Both the position numbers and the translations under genes were made by a program. A stretch of DNA of 64,000 bases from Pseudomonas sp. GGS8 (GTDB lineage: Bacteria > Pseudomonadota > Gammaproteobacteria > Pseudomonadales > Pseudomonadaceae), in contig NZ_JALJWF010000001.1 of NCBI RefSeq assembly GCF_024168645.1, forward strand, positions 4,529,501-4,593,500, in the 5' to 3' direction. The notes below the pieces were generated by a model, which was given only the letters and a program-made list of their open reading frames with translations, made no database searches and was not told the DNA's origin. Below are positions 1 to 8,417 of this stretch, in pieces. Positions within the stretch are counted from its first letter, which is position 1. Each line of letters opens with the position of its first letter.

Positions 1-1
1 T

Positions 2-286
2 GGAAGGTTGACGGAGTATAGTCTGCCATCAATTAAAGGTTTTTACGTTTTTCATGGTGTAGAAGGAAGTGTGTCAGGTGAGGATTTTCCTGTTGGGTAT
101 GATGGGGGGACTGTAATGGGTGACTACTTTCGATACTTGATGCCCACTGTATTTGCTAGGGTGGAGGATATTCCCGTTGAGCTCAGAGGCTTGATTGCGG
201 TATCCGATTCTTTGGAGTTTTCCAAAAGCTCTGTCATTTTTAATGAGGAAATTGATCACTTATTTACCCATCTTTATGGGGGGTAG
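2..286 (+). CDS. Candidate immunity protein of a toxin/immunity module (5' end possibly outside window)
   Basis: The reading frame is already open at the window edge and ends at 286. The only internal start near the edge is TTG at 8, and it has no properly spaced ribosome binding site, so the true start may lie upstream. The product is small (about 92 residues in view), acidic, and has no signal peptide or membrane segment. Its low GC and its position just before the hairpin repeats and the orphan CdiA modules suggest an immunity protein for a polymorphic toxin encoded upstream. No family was recognised; the role is inferred only from context. Confidence 0.5.
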   Translation, partial: GRLTEYSLPSIKGFYVFHGVEGSVSGEDFPVGYDGGTVMGDYFRYLMPTVFARVEDIPVELRGLIAVSDSLEFSKSSVIFNEEIDHLFTHLYGG

Positions 287-311
287 GTGGTGGTTTTTGT
301 GGAGAGTGTTT

Positions 312-360
312 ACGGGGACAGACCTTGTGAAAACGAAAGGGGCGAAAACGGGGGCAGACC
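312..360 (+). repeat. Two copies of the ACGGGGACAGACC arm motif
   Basis: The 13-mer at 312-324 (ACGGGGACAGACC) recurs at 348-360 with one change (ACGGGGGCAGACC). It is the left arm of the hairpin element seen complete at 2262-2328. The second copy is the exact point where the IS4 element is inserted. Confidence 0.75.
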
Positions 361-1682
361 CTGAGGGATCCCCACAAATCTACTCCAGCGCCTGCGCCTG
401 TTGATGTACCTCGGCTCGCAACGCGCGCTCAAGTCTCTCCAAGGTTTTTCGAGAGCTTGGGCCGCGTCCATTGCGCCAGTATTCCAAACCCAGCCGCCAC
501 AGCGACAACACCCGTCGGCGTTTCAGGCTATTGCTTTGAAAGCGATGTTCATGACCCGCTTCACGGGCCTGCAACCCCGTTAAACAAATGATGTAGTTAG
601 CCAAAGCTGAGATCAGTAAAAGCACTTCGATTCGGCGCGGGCAGTGACTCCGATGGCGAGCCACGCCAACTCCAAAGTGCTCGCTTTTTACATCCCTGAC
701 GCCTTCTTCTATCCGCATACGCTGCTTGTAAATGGCCACGATTCTCGATGGATTCCATTGATCCTCCGGCAGGTTGCTGGCCAATAACCAAGGCTCTCGT
801 TCACTATTAGCCGATTGTCTGCTGAGTTTGTTTTTAGCGATTGAACCGGTGACACGCTGGTGTTTACGACCCTTTGCCGAATGCCTGACGCAGTACAAAT
901 GGATGAAGTGCGGAGCGCTTTGGGTCATCTCGATCTGACCCAGTGATTTCGGTGAGGACGACGCCAGGGCGTAGAGGTTTTTAACCGGCAGCCAAGTGTG
1001 TGCGTCGTTGCGGTAAAGGTCCCGGTTACGCACTCGCCCCACGTAATACCAACCTTGCGCCTCGACGGCTTTGATCCATGGCCGGCGAAAACCCGCATCA
1101 GCGACAAGGATCGGAACGCAGTCTTTGGGGAGCATTTCGGCCAAGGTTTGCAACAACCGTTTTTGATATTTCGGACAACCCTCGCGTTCATGAACACTCT
1201 CGTAAATGGGGAACGAACGTCCTGCCAAAGGAATGGCAGCGCGCAACAAAAAGAACTCTCCAGCCGCATCGATCGGCGACCAATCGACCAGGATCAACGG
1301 ATGTCTCAGCGACCCCAGCAAGGCTCGCAACATGACCCAGTAAAACAGCGAGCGCTCGGTTTGCAGATGCCGATTACCCAGCAACCGATCTACTCGTTTG
1401 ATGGCGTGTTTGGGGTAAGCCTTGCCTGACATGAATCGACCAAGCCCCGTCAGAGTGAGCCGACGTCCTTGGAGTAATGCGCTGACACAACACATCAATG
1501 TTTTCAGACGACGAGAATGGACAGTGGGAAGTGCTTGGGCGAGCGCACTGTGTAAGAATCGGATGGCCTGCATGGGTTCGGGATCTTGTTTTTGTGTGGT
1601 GCAATACAAGCTGCCGACCTATGCAGGTCTCTACAATTCCCAACTTCTTGATTTCTCGTAGGAAAAAGCGGGGATTTCTCAG
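361..1682 (-). mobile_element. IS4-family insertion sequence, 1322 bp, intact, with target-site duplication
   Basis: The ends form imperfect 13-bp terminal inverted repeats: CTGAGGGATCCCC at 361-373 and its counterpart at 1670-1682, which reads CTGAGAAATCCCC on the minus strand (two mismatches). The flanks carry a 9-bp direct repeat, GGGCAGACC, at 352-360 and 1683-1691, which matches the 9-bp or longer duplications of the IS4 family. Joining the flanks restores a hairpin element closely similar to the one at 2262-2328. The element holds a single full-length transposase gene, so insertion looks recent and the element may still be active. Confidence 0.88.
380..1573 (-). CDS. IS4-family DDE transposase
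   Basis: The product has 397 residues from ATG at 1573; a longer frame begins at 1609, but the ATG start fits the family better. The DDE catalytic triad is visible: Asp97 in VDWSP, Asp159 in VADAGF, and Glu289 in a perfect Y-x2-R-x3-E-x6-K signature (Tyr282, Arg285, Glu289, Lys296), diagnostic of IS4-type transposases. The gene fills the whole element and stops 19 bp inside the left inverted repeat. The length is normal and no frameshift is seen, so the enzyme is probably functional. It would catalyse cut-and-paste transposition of the surrounding 1.3-kb element. Confidence 0.92.
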   Translation of the reverse strand: MQAIRFLHSALAQALPTVHSRRLKTLMCCVSALLQGRRLTLTGLGRFMSGKAYPKHAIKRVDRLLGNRHLQTERSLFYWVMLRALLGSLRHPLILVDWSPIDAAGEFFLLRAAIPLAGRSFPIYESVHEREGCPKYQKRLLQTLAEMLPKDCVPILVADAGFRRPWIKAVEAQGWYYVGRVRNRDLYRNDAHTWLPVKNLYALASSSPKSLGQIEMTQSAPHFIHLYCVRHSAKGRKHQRVTGSIAKNKLSRQSANSEREPWLLASNLPEDQWNPSRIVAIYKQRMRIEEGVRDVKSEHFGVGVARHRSHCPRRIEVLLLISALANYIICLTGLQAREAGHEHRFQSNSLKRRRVLSLWRLGLEYWRNGRGPSSRKTLERLERALRAEVHQQAQALE

Positions 1683-1768
1683 GGGCAGACCACATTTATC
1701 GAGGGCTGGATAATGCTCCTTCAATTTAATCGTGGTCTGTCCCCGTTTTCCGTAAATGTGGTCTGTCC
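1683..1768 (+). repeat. Hairpin element copy interrupted by the IS
   Basis: The sequence after the IS carries the rest of the hairpin element: loop, right arm GTGGTCTGTCCCC at 1732-1744, and an extra partial arm (GTGGTCTGTCC) at about 1758-1768. The left arm lies before the IS at 350-360. The loop closely matches that of the copy at 2262-2328, including the shared string TGCTCCTTCAATTTA. Confidence 0.8.
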
Positions 1769-1790
1769 TTAATTTTTCTTTAAGGATCAT

Positions 1791-2012
1791 GTGAAACGTG
1801 ATGGAAGTGTAAGTCGTTTTGATCCAGATACCGGTATCGCTGAAGCATGGTCGAGATTTAAAAAAGGAACCTACAAGGCAGAAAGCGTCCAGCTGTTTAA
1901 GTATGAATATTTTGAATCTAGATTTGAAGGTGTTTTTAGGGCTGACTATGGTGCTTCTCATGATAAAACACAGATTCGGTACCCAGGTCCACTAGGTAAC
2001 TGGGAAGGGTAA
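1791..2012 (+). CDS. Short orphan ORF, possible C-terminal fragment of a contact-dependent toxin
   Basis: A 73-residue frame opens at GTG 1791 and is open further back to about 1773, with the preceding residues KDHV just upstream. No good ribosome binding site is seen. The sequence is polar, with charged and aromatic residues, no signal peptide and no recognised family. It follows directly after a hairpin element and is followed after 1 base by a small gene with a start codon. That arrangement suggests the tail end of a toxin domain left behind with its immunity gene. Function is inferred from position only; it may be non-functional without the missing N-terminal part. Confidence 0.4.
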   Translation: MKRDGSVSRFDPDTGIAEAWSRFKKGTYKAESVQLFKYEYFESRFEGVFRADYGASHDKTQIRYPGPLGNWEG

Positions 2013-2013
2013 A

Positions 2014-2250
2014 ATGGCATTTTATATAGAAATGGATAAGGTTGTAGAAGCTGAAGAGTATGTTGAGTACACGTTTGGCCGGAATTTGGAGGTTGGGATA
2101 ATTCGATTGGGGAAAAATGATGAAACTATTCATGTATTGAAAGAGTGTCCCCTGGATGTAAATGGGGAATGGTCGAAAAGAGCTGCTATGAAGCTAATTC
2201 GTCTTTGGAAAAGTGGAAGTTTTCCTGAGAAAACTCAGTGGGCTTCTTGA
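2014..2250 (+). CDS. Candidate immunity protein paired with the toxin fragment
   Basis: The 78-residue product starts at ATG 2014 with a GGAAGGG-like ribosome binding site just upstream, and the start lies 1 base after the stop of the preceding frame, so translation is probably coupled. The protein is soluble and of average charge, without transmembrane or signal sequences. Its size, low GC and location immediately after a toxin-like fragment and before the next hairpin element are typical of CdiI-type immunity genes in orphan cassettes. No family was recognised. Confidence 0.5.
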   Translation: MAFYIEMDKVVEAEEYVEYTFGRNLEVGIIRLGKNDETIHVLKECPLDVNGEWSKRAAMKLIRLWKSGSFPEKTQWAS

Positions 2251-2261
2251 CGAAAGGATAA

Positions 2262-2328
2262 ACGGGGACAGACCACGTTTATCGAGGGTGGGATACTGCT
2301 CCTTCAATTTATTTGTGGTCTGTCCCCG
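2262..2328 (+). repeat. Complete hairpin element delimiting toxin/immunity modules
   Basis: Perfect 13-bp inverted arms, GGGGACAGACCAC at 2264-2276 and GTGGTCTGTCCCC at 2315-2327, flank a 38-bp loop. The toxin module that follows starts its hemagglutinin-like coding sequence immediately after the right arm. Similar GGGGACAG motifs accompany dispersed palindromes in other gammaproteobacteria; the identity of this family is not certain. Confidence 0.8.
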
Positions 2329-5300
2329 ATTTCCTGAACCAACAACTACCACCGGACCTGGCGCAACAGCAGGTTAACCCGGTGAGTCTGCCCGGCTTCA
2401 GCCTGCCCTCCGGACAGAACGGCCTGTTCCGTTTGAGTCAGGAAGGCAGCACCAACCCGAACGGCACCGGCCCACAAAGCTGGAGCCTCACCGGCGCCAC
2501 TGTCACCGCGTCCACCAGTGCGCCAGTCACCCTCAACCGCGTGCAAGGCTTGCCGAGCAATGCCGGCAAATCCCAACCGCACAAATACCTGATCGAAACC
2601 AACCCGGTACTCACCGACCTCAAGCAATTCATGAGCTCGGATTACCTGTTGTCGAACCTGGGCTACGACCCCGACCAAAGTGCCAAGCGTCTGGGCGATG
2701 GTCTTTATGAACAACGCCTGATCCAGCAAGCCGTGGTTGCCCGCACCGGCCAGCGCTTCATCGATGGCCAGACCTCCGACGAGGGCCTGTTCAAGTACCT
2801 GATGAATAACGCCATCGCCAGTAAGACGGAGCTCAACCTGTCGCTGGGCGTCAGCCTGACCTCCGAACAAGTCGCGGCCCTGACCCACGACATTGTCTGG
2901 ATGGAAAATGCCGAAGTGAACGGCGAGCAAGTGCTGGTGCCGGTGCTGTACCTGGCCAACGCCAACAATCGCCTGGCCGCCAACGGTGCCCTGATCCAGG
3001 GCCGCGACGTGACCCTGATCGCCGGCAAAGACCTGAATAATGCTGGCACCTTGCGCGCTTCCAACAACCTGTCGGCGACGGCCTCCAACGACCTGGTCAA
3101 CAGCGGCCTGATCGAGACCGGCAATCGCCTCGACCTGCTGGCCACCAACAACCTGACCAACAAGGCCGGCGGCATCATCGCCGGCCGTGATGTCTCGCTG
3201 ACCGCCACCCGGGGCGACGTGATCAACGAGCGCACCGTCACCACTCATGAAAGCGCTAGCGGTTATCGCAGCGAGCGCACGGACTTCGCCGACAGCGCCG
3301 CACGCATCGAGGCGGCCAACGACCTCACCGTGAAGGCGGGGCAAGACATCAACATTGTCGGTGGTGTCATGCAAAGCGGTCGTGACATGAGCCTGAATGC
3401 AGGACGAGACCTCAACGTGTCTTCGGCGCAGGTCACCAACAGTGTGTTCAAGGACAGCAACCACAACAGCAGTGACATCACTCAATTGGGCGCCCAGATC
3501 AGCGCCGGACGTGATCTGTCGGCCGATGCCAAGCGTGATATCAACGTCAGCGCCAGCCAGATCGATGCCAAGCGCGACATCGCTATGGCGGCGGTCGACA
3601 ACCTGACCATCAGCTCGGCAGCGGATGAAGAGCACTCCCTGTCCAAGAGCAAAAAACTCACGGTTCAGGAAGACCACGTCAGCCAGGTCATGTCGGGTGT
3701 CACGGCGGGTGGCAACGTGAAGTTGGATGCCGGTAAGGATCTCGCGGTTATCTCCAGCCGCATTACCGCAGGCGATGAGGCGTACCTGGTGGCGGGTGAC
3801 AACCTCGATATTCTTGCGGCGAAAGACAGCGACTACTCGCTGTATGACATGAAGAAAAAGGGCTCCTTCGGCGCGAAGAAAACCCAGCGCGATGAAGTGA
3901 CCGATGTGAAATACATCGGCAGTGAAATTACCACCGGGGGCAACCTGACCTTGGTCAGTGGTGGGGATCAGCGGTATCAGGTGGCGAAGCTGGAGAGTGG
4001 CAAGGACATCACGCTTGACAGTGGTGGGGCGATTGTTTTTGAAGGGGTGAAAGACCTGCATGACGAGAGCCATACCAAGAGTGATGGAGACGCCTTTTGG
4101 ACCTCATCGAAAGGCAAGGGCAATACCGACGAGACACTGCGCCAGACCCAGATGATTGCCAAAGGCAACATCACGATCAAGGCCGTCGAAGGTCTGCGAA
4201 TCGACCTCAAAGAGGTGAATCAGCAAAGCGTCAGCCAGACCATTGATGCGATGGTCCAGGCCGATCCGCAACTGGCATGGCTGAAGCAAGCCGAAGCACG
4301 GGGTGATGTGGACTGGAGGCAGGTCAAGGAGATTCACGAGAGCTTCAAGTACGACAACTCTGGGCTTGGGGCCGGGGCGAAGATCGCCATTGCCATCTTG
4401 ATGTCTTTCATCATGGGCCCGGCGGGGCTAGGTCTGGTGGGCGGTGGCGCCGGGGGCGTTTTTGTCACCAGCCTGGCGACCACCGCTGTTACCAGCACCA
4501 TCAGCAACAAAGGCAATCTGGGCGCGGCGTTCAAAGAAACATTTAGCGCTGACAGCCTGAAAAGTGCCGCCATTGCTGGGTTCACTGCGGGCATGCTCGA
4601 TTACGCGGACACTAATTGGTTTGCCGGGGCGGCGGAAGGTGCAAAGTCCGCGAACATTCTTACCAGCACCAATTTCACCGACATTGCGACACGAGTAGCT
4701 GGCCGTGCGGTGATTTCCAGCAGCATCTCAACCGCGATTGGTGGCGGCAACTTTGGCGATAACCTCGGTGCGGCGCTGTTGGGCGAAGCTGGCAATGTGG
4801 CCATGGCGACCGGGTTTAACTGGATTGGCGACATTACGATCAAGTTCCCGGAAGGCAGTCTTGAGAAAGTCGTTGCTCATGCGTTGATGGGCGGCTTGCT
4901 ATCGAAGGCGATGGGGGGCGATTTTGCCACCGGCGCAGCGGCTGCAGGGCTCAACGAAGCGATGATGAATCAGCTGAAAAGTCTTGCGAATGGCAATGAT
5001 CAGTTGCAAGTAATGATGTCGCAGCTGACGGGGCTTGTGGCCGCTGCGGCGGTGGATGGGGATCTTCAGCATGGAGCCAGCATTGCGGGGAATGCCACGA
5101 CCTACAACTATCTCTATCACCGCGAGGTGAAAGAAATGCTGGCGGAAATGGACAGCAAGGAGACCGAGGAAGAGAAGCGAGCTGTAAGAGATCGATACGC
5201 CGCCCTCGACAGCCAACGAGAGGCGGAGCGTGAAGAGCTTTGCAAGCGATCCCCCCAAATCTGTCAAACAATTGCACATGGTCTGGTGGATGACGATCAG

Positions 5301-5789
5301 AAACTGACTGCGCTGATTGAGCAGCTGAGAACTGAAGGTAAAGGGGGGGCAGCTTTCTACGTAGGTCATATACAGGAGGGGAATCTAAGCTCAGCAGGGT
5401 CCATGGCGGCTGATGTGAGTTCTTTGAACGGTAGCGCCCTGACTAGGGTTGCTGCAGATTTTGTAAAAATGGGCATCGGAATTATTCCTGGTCTAGGAGC
5501 TGGAAAGGGAGCAACTACACCGAAAGAGATTGGGACCATTACGACAAGAACAACAAAAAATGAAACCCGTCTAGGTGGTCAACCGGGGGAGCCTGGTGTA
5601 AAAATAGTATTCAAGGATGGCACCGAGTTTGATATGACGCGAACTAGAGTTAAGGAAACAGAGAGTAATCCTTATGTTCCAGGTCGCACTAGACCAGTAA
5701 AATTTGACGATGCTGTTAATAAACAAGGTGATAAGCGAGCTCCGACTAAAGCGGAGTTAGAGTGGTTTGATAGTATTAAATGGGACTGA
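2313..5789 (+). pseudogene. 5'-truncated CdiA/FHA-type hemagglutinin with C-terminal toxin region (orphan cdiA module)
   Basis: The frame covers 1158 residues but lacks a credible start: it opens with TTG inside the right arm of the hairpin element and has no signal peptide, TpsA secretion domain or N-terminal beta-helix, so a large N-terminal part is missing. Residues about 230-620 are FHA-type hemagglutinin repeats (many GRDV, AGKDL, ASNNL units). Residues about 690-960 are glycine/alanine-rich, resembling the DUF637-like region that precedes toxin domains. A two-cysteine ELCKRSPQIC motif follows near residue 985, and the last ~150 residues are of different, lower-GC composition, as expected for an exchangeable toxin. 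The toxin class was not recognised. The gene overlaps its downstream immunity candidate closely. In a complete CdiA this part would be delivered into neighbouring cells; here it is probably silent unless recombined onto an intact gene. Confidence 0.75.
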
Positions 5790-5793
5790 TGAG

Positions 5794-6042
5794 ATGATTG
5801 ACTCAAAAACTGGTGAGCGAATTTTGGTCCAAATGGATGAGGTATATGGTCCTTATATTCGCGTGTCAACATTTCAAGATGGTGGCGCCTTGGAAGAAGT
5901 TTTGGATGAGATTTATTATGTGCTTTATTGGAAGGGAACCCCTGAGGATCTCAAAGATTTTGGCGGTAATGAATACTACTTTGGTGGTGCTGCTGATCCG
6001 GTAAAGTTGCAAGCTATTCTCGATGCTATTGAATTTCACTGA
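5794..6042 (+). CDS. Candidate CdiI-type immunity protein for the truncated CdiA module
   Basis: The 82-residue acidic product begins at ATG 5794, 4 bases after the TGA of the toxin frame; an upstream in-frame TTG at 5767 lies inside the toxin gene and is less likely. The ATG has GATGAG just before it. The sequence is rich in Asp/Glu and aromatic residues and has no signal peptide. An acidic small protein directly behind a CdiA C-terminus is the standard position for the cognate immunity protein, which would bind and neutralise the toxin in the cytoplasm. No specific family was recognised. Confidence 0.6.
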   Translation: MIDSKTGERILVQMDEVYGPYIRVSTFQDGGALEEVLDEIYYVLYWKGTPEDLKDFGGNEYYFGGAADPVKLQAILDAIEFH

Positions 6043-6466
6043 CGGCGGATGTCCGTAACGGAGAGGATTTATTTTGCTAGGGGGGCACCGTGAGGGTGGG
6101 AAAAAGAAGAAAAGGGGAAAGAAAAGGGGCCGCCCATTAGCCGGTCTCAAGTCAAAGAGAAAAGGGGACGGATTTATTTGTTTGCTAGAACAAAACGATT
6201 TTGCTCTAGTTACAGTGGATGCAGGTTTATTATGTAAAGTCTGATGGGGGATGGGGATGCCCATTAGCCGGTCTTACGTCAATATCCAAAGCCTACCCGA
6301 CCTGCTTTTTAACGGCTGTCCCGTCCTGAATATGGTTACACCTTCTGATCTATTTTCAGGAGGGCGTAATGGAAGCAGGTGAATAAATTTGTATACCCCA
6401 TATGAAACAGGGGGCAGAAAATAAATCTGTCCCGAATGGCAGTCAAATTCGTACAAGAGTCAAAAC
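6043..6466. other. Non-coding scar region with repeat fragments
   Basis: No credible gene was seen. The stretch has purine-rich AAAAGGGGA motifs (about 6106-6175), a pair of direct repeats CCCATTAGCCGGTCT at about 6134 and 6258, an inverted GGGGCAGAAAATAAATCTG-type motif near 6411-6435, and one copy of the 6316-6379 repeat. It looks like the debris of successive recombination events at the end of the toxin island. Confidence 0.6.
6316..6379 (+). repeat. 64-bp direct repeat, copy A
   Basis: The segment with GTCCCGTCCTGAA, CACCTTC, GATCTATTTT, TCAGGAG and GCGTAATGGAA recurs at 7145-7209 in the same order and orientation with a handful of differences. TCCTGAA and TTCAGGA form an inverted repeat within each copy. 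The ATGGAA may be the first codons of a lost transposase frame, so both copies could be ends of a degraded insertion sequence. They flank the lipoprotein gene at 6467-7111. Confidence 0.7.
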
Positions 6467-7111
6467 ATGCACCTCAAGAAAAAAACGCTCATCATCGCCT
6501 TCTCTCTACTCACCGCCTGCAGCATCAAACCACTGGAACCCTACATCGAACCCGCGTCGGACGTTCCGACGGCGAAGCTTCGGGTGATTACCAATGGTTA
6601 TGTGCGTGGCAATGCATACACGGGGTGTAGCGCGGATACCAAGGTGTTGGCGAAGGCGGGTCGTTTTTTCGGTGAGCATCAGCCTAGCGTGAACTACCCA
6701 CAGATGCCTCTCGCGCCACAGCAACTGAATATGGTTACGCGCTTCGCACCGAAAATGCCGGAGTATCTGGGGGCGACGAGAATGGCTGAGGGTGCCTACA
6801 CCGAGATGGCCCCTGAATACCTTGTCCCGGCGGGTAAGCCTTTTTTGTTGGAACGTTTGAAGCTTTTCGCTGGCAGTTACGGCAGTACGTACCAGTCCTG
6901 CCCCGAAGCCACGCGGCTTTTTGTCTTTGAAGAAAACAAGAGCTATGAAGCCTATATCGGCCTTGTTTATCGGCCCACCGCTGAGGGCAACGGACAGGCA
7001 ATATGTGCGTTTAGTGTGTATGAGGTGGTCCCGTCCGGGAAATCTAGTCGTCCATTGTCGAACGTACTCAATTTTGAGCCTCCCGCTGATTCTAACTGTG
7101 GCCGGCACTGA
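6467..7111 (+). CDS. Putative outer or inner membrane lipoprotein of unknown function
   Basis: The 214-residue product starts with a basic segment (MHLKKK), a hydrophobic stretch and a lipobox, LLTAC, with the lipidated cysteine at residue 18. A Ser follows the Cys, which suggests transfer to the outer membrane under the +2 rule. The mature part has four more cysteines (about residues 54, 144, 182 and 211) that could form disulfides, and a mixed beta-type pattern. No domain was recognised. ATG 6467 is the only start that gives the lipoprotein signal. The gene stands alone between two copies of a direct repeat, so it may have moved as a cassette. Confidence 0.7.
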   Translation: MHLKKKTLIIAFSLLTACSIKPLEPYIEPASDVPTAKLRVITNGYVRGNAYTGCSADTKVLAKAGRFFGEHQPSVNYPQMPLAPQQLNMVTRFAPKMPEYLGATRMAEGAYTEMAPEYLVPAGKPFLLERLKLFAGSYGSTYQSCPEATRLFVFEENKSYEAYIGLVYRPTAEGNGQAICAFSVYEVVPSGKSSRPLSNVLNFEPPADSNCGRH

Positions 7112-7144
7112 CCAGATTGTCAGGCTAACGAGAAAAGGGGACGG

Positions 7145-7209
7145 TGTCCCATCCTGAACAAGGTTTACACCTTCCGATCTATTTTTCAGGAGAGCGTAAT
7201 GGAATCAGG
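7145..7209 (+). repeat. 64-bp direct repeat, copy B
   Basis: Second copy of the repeat described at 6316-6379. Here a short frame opens at ATG 7199 and stops after 21 codons, consistent with a decayed transposase start. Confidence 0.65.
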
Positions 7210-7320
7210 ACCAGACACACTTGTGTGGCCGCAGTATGGCCTTGCCAGCCTGGACGTTGCATGAGCCTGTGTGAGGGTTTTTCGGTGATTTTGGTGCCGT
7301 AATATTCCGGATTGCCACGA

Positions 7321-7349
7321 TTGACAGTCCTCACGACTTGTAGGAATTT
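7321..7349 (+). promoter_or_regulatory. Putative sigma-70 promoter of the isonitrile cluster
   Basis: A perfect -35 hexamer TTGACA at 7321-7326 is followed after 17 bp by GAATTT at 7344-7349, a weak -10. It lies about 70 bp before the start codon at 7422. Just downstream are tandem GATGGCC words (about 7378-7394) that could serve as a regulatory site. Confidence 0.4.
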
Positions 7350-7421
7350 AGCCGCCCGCAGGTAAGGGATATCTGCCGATGGCCACAAGATGGCCGTTGT
7401 TCACCACACAAAGGATTGTCT

Positions 7422-8417
7422 ATGCAAGGTTCAAACACCGTCGCTCAACAGGTGTGCGGTCAGCTGGTGCACGAGCATCAACACACCTCACACATGAACA
7501 TTGCCGAGCAAATCCTTGAATGCCTGTTTCGCCGTCGTAGCCTCGCCCCGGGGCAGGATCACGAACTGTCGTCGCAGGTGCTGGAACCCCATCTGACCAA
7601 GGTCATGCAGGCGGTCGAGAGTGGTCGCAAGATTGAAATGGTCTTGCCAGCCTTTCCCGGCAAGTCGCCCAGCCGCAAGAAAACCCTGAGTCATCTGCCC
7701 GATCTTGCTGAGCATCATGCTATCGATGAGTTAAACCGCCTGTGCACAGAGATCCAGGAGATCTACACACCGGGCGCGCTGATTCATATTTGTTCCGATG
7801 GCTATGTGTTCTCTGACTTGGTGCATGTTCCCGATGCGGACGTTAAGGCCTACACCGACGCTATCCAGGACTACGCCGAACAGCACTATCCCGGCACGTT
7901 CGCCCATTTCGACCTCAGGGATGCCTATCCTCCGCTTGATTGTCTGGACGCCATGCGTGAGGAGATGATGATCGAGCACGGCCAGTCATTGGTCTTGTTG
8001 CAGCAGCGCTTCAAGAATGATCCGCACATGATGTTGATGTACTGCGGCATCCATCGCTTTCTCTCCGAGGATTACTCGGGACTGAAAGTATTCGCTGGCA
8101 TGAGCCTCAACGCAGTGAAGAAGGTCGCCAAACCGGCCTCGCAGCGGGTGATCCAGCGCAGTGAAGCCTGGGGTGCGCTGTTGCAGGCGCGCTACCCGCA
8201 TTGCTTGCGCCTGTCGATTCACCCGCAACTGGCGGTCTCGACGAAGATCGGTATCCGGTTGGTGCCAACCAGTGATCTGTGGCGTACGCCCTGGCATTCG
8301 GTGGCCATCAAGCGGCGGGGTGTGGTCACCCTCGAAAAACGCAGCAATGTCGATGAGCGCTACCACCGTCTGGTGTTCCGCAAGGGGCGTCCTTGTCACT
8401 ACGCCAGTGCTCAATGA
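7422..8417 (+). CDS. PvcA/Dit1-family isonitrile (isocyanide) synthase
   Basis: The 331-residue protein belongs to the PvcA/DIT1 family, which converts the amino group of an amino acid (usually Tyr or Trp) to an isonitrile, using ribulose-5-phosphate as carbon donor. Family signatures visible include LPAFPGKSPSR near residue 70 and a CSDGYVFSDLV segment near 124, plus IHPQL and WRTPWHSV further on. ATG 7422 was chosen because AAGGA at 7411-7415 is correctly spaced; TTG 7416 is an alternative. Its stop overlaps the start of the HAD gene by ATGA, so the genes form an operon. The substrate amino acid cannot be read from sequence. The cluster also encodes a second synthase domain, so two different isonitriles or a dimeric product are possible. 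Confidence 0.85.
   Translation: MQGSNTVAQQVCGQLVHEHQHTSHMNIAEQILECLFRRRSLAPGQDHELSSQVLEPHLTKVMQAVESGRKIEMVLPAFPGKSPSRKKTLSHLPDLAEHHAIDELNRLCTEIQEIYTPGALIHICSDGYVFSDLVHVPDADVKAYTDAIQDYAEQHYPGTFAHFDLRDAYPPLDCLDAMREEMMIEHGQSLVLLQQRFKNDPHMMLMYCGIHRFLSEDYSGLKVFAGMSLNAVKKVAKPASQRVIQRSEAWGALLQARYPHCLRLSIHPQLAVSTKIGIRLVPTSDLWRTPWHSVAIKRRGVVTLEKRSNVDERYHRLVFRKGRPCHYASAQ

Noticed and set aside
2346..4073. 575-codon minus-strand frame within the CdiA-like gene
   Set aside because: Antisense to FHA repeats; no domain or start support.
7179..7388. 69-codon minus-strand frame before the isonitrile cluster
   Set aside because: No recognised family; overlaps repeat copy B and the promoter region of the isonitrile cluster.
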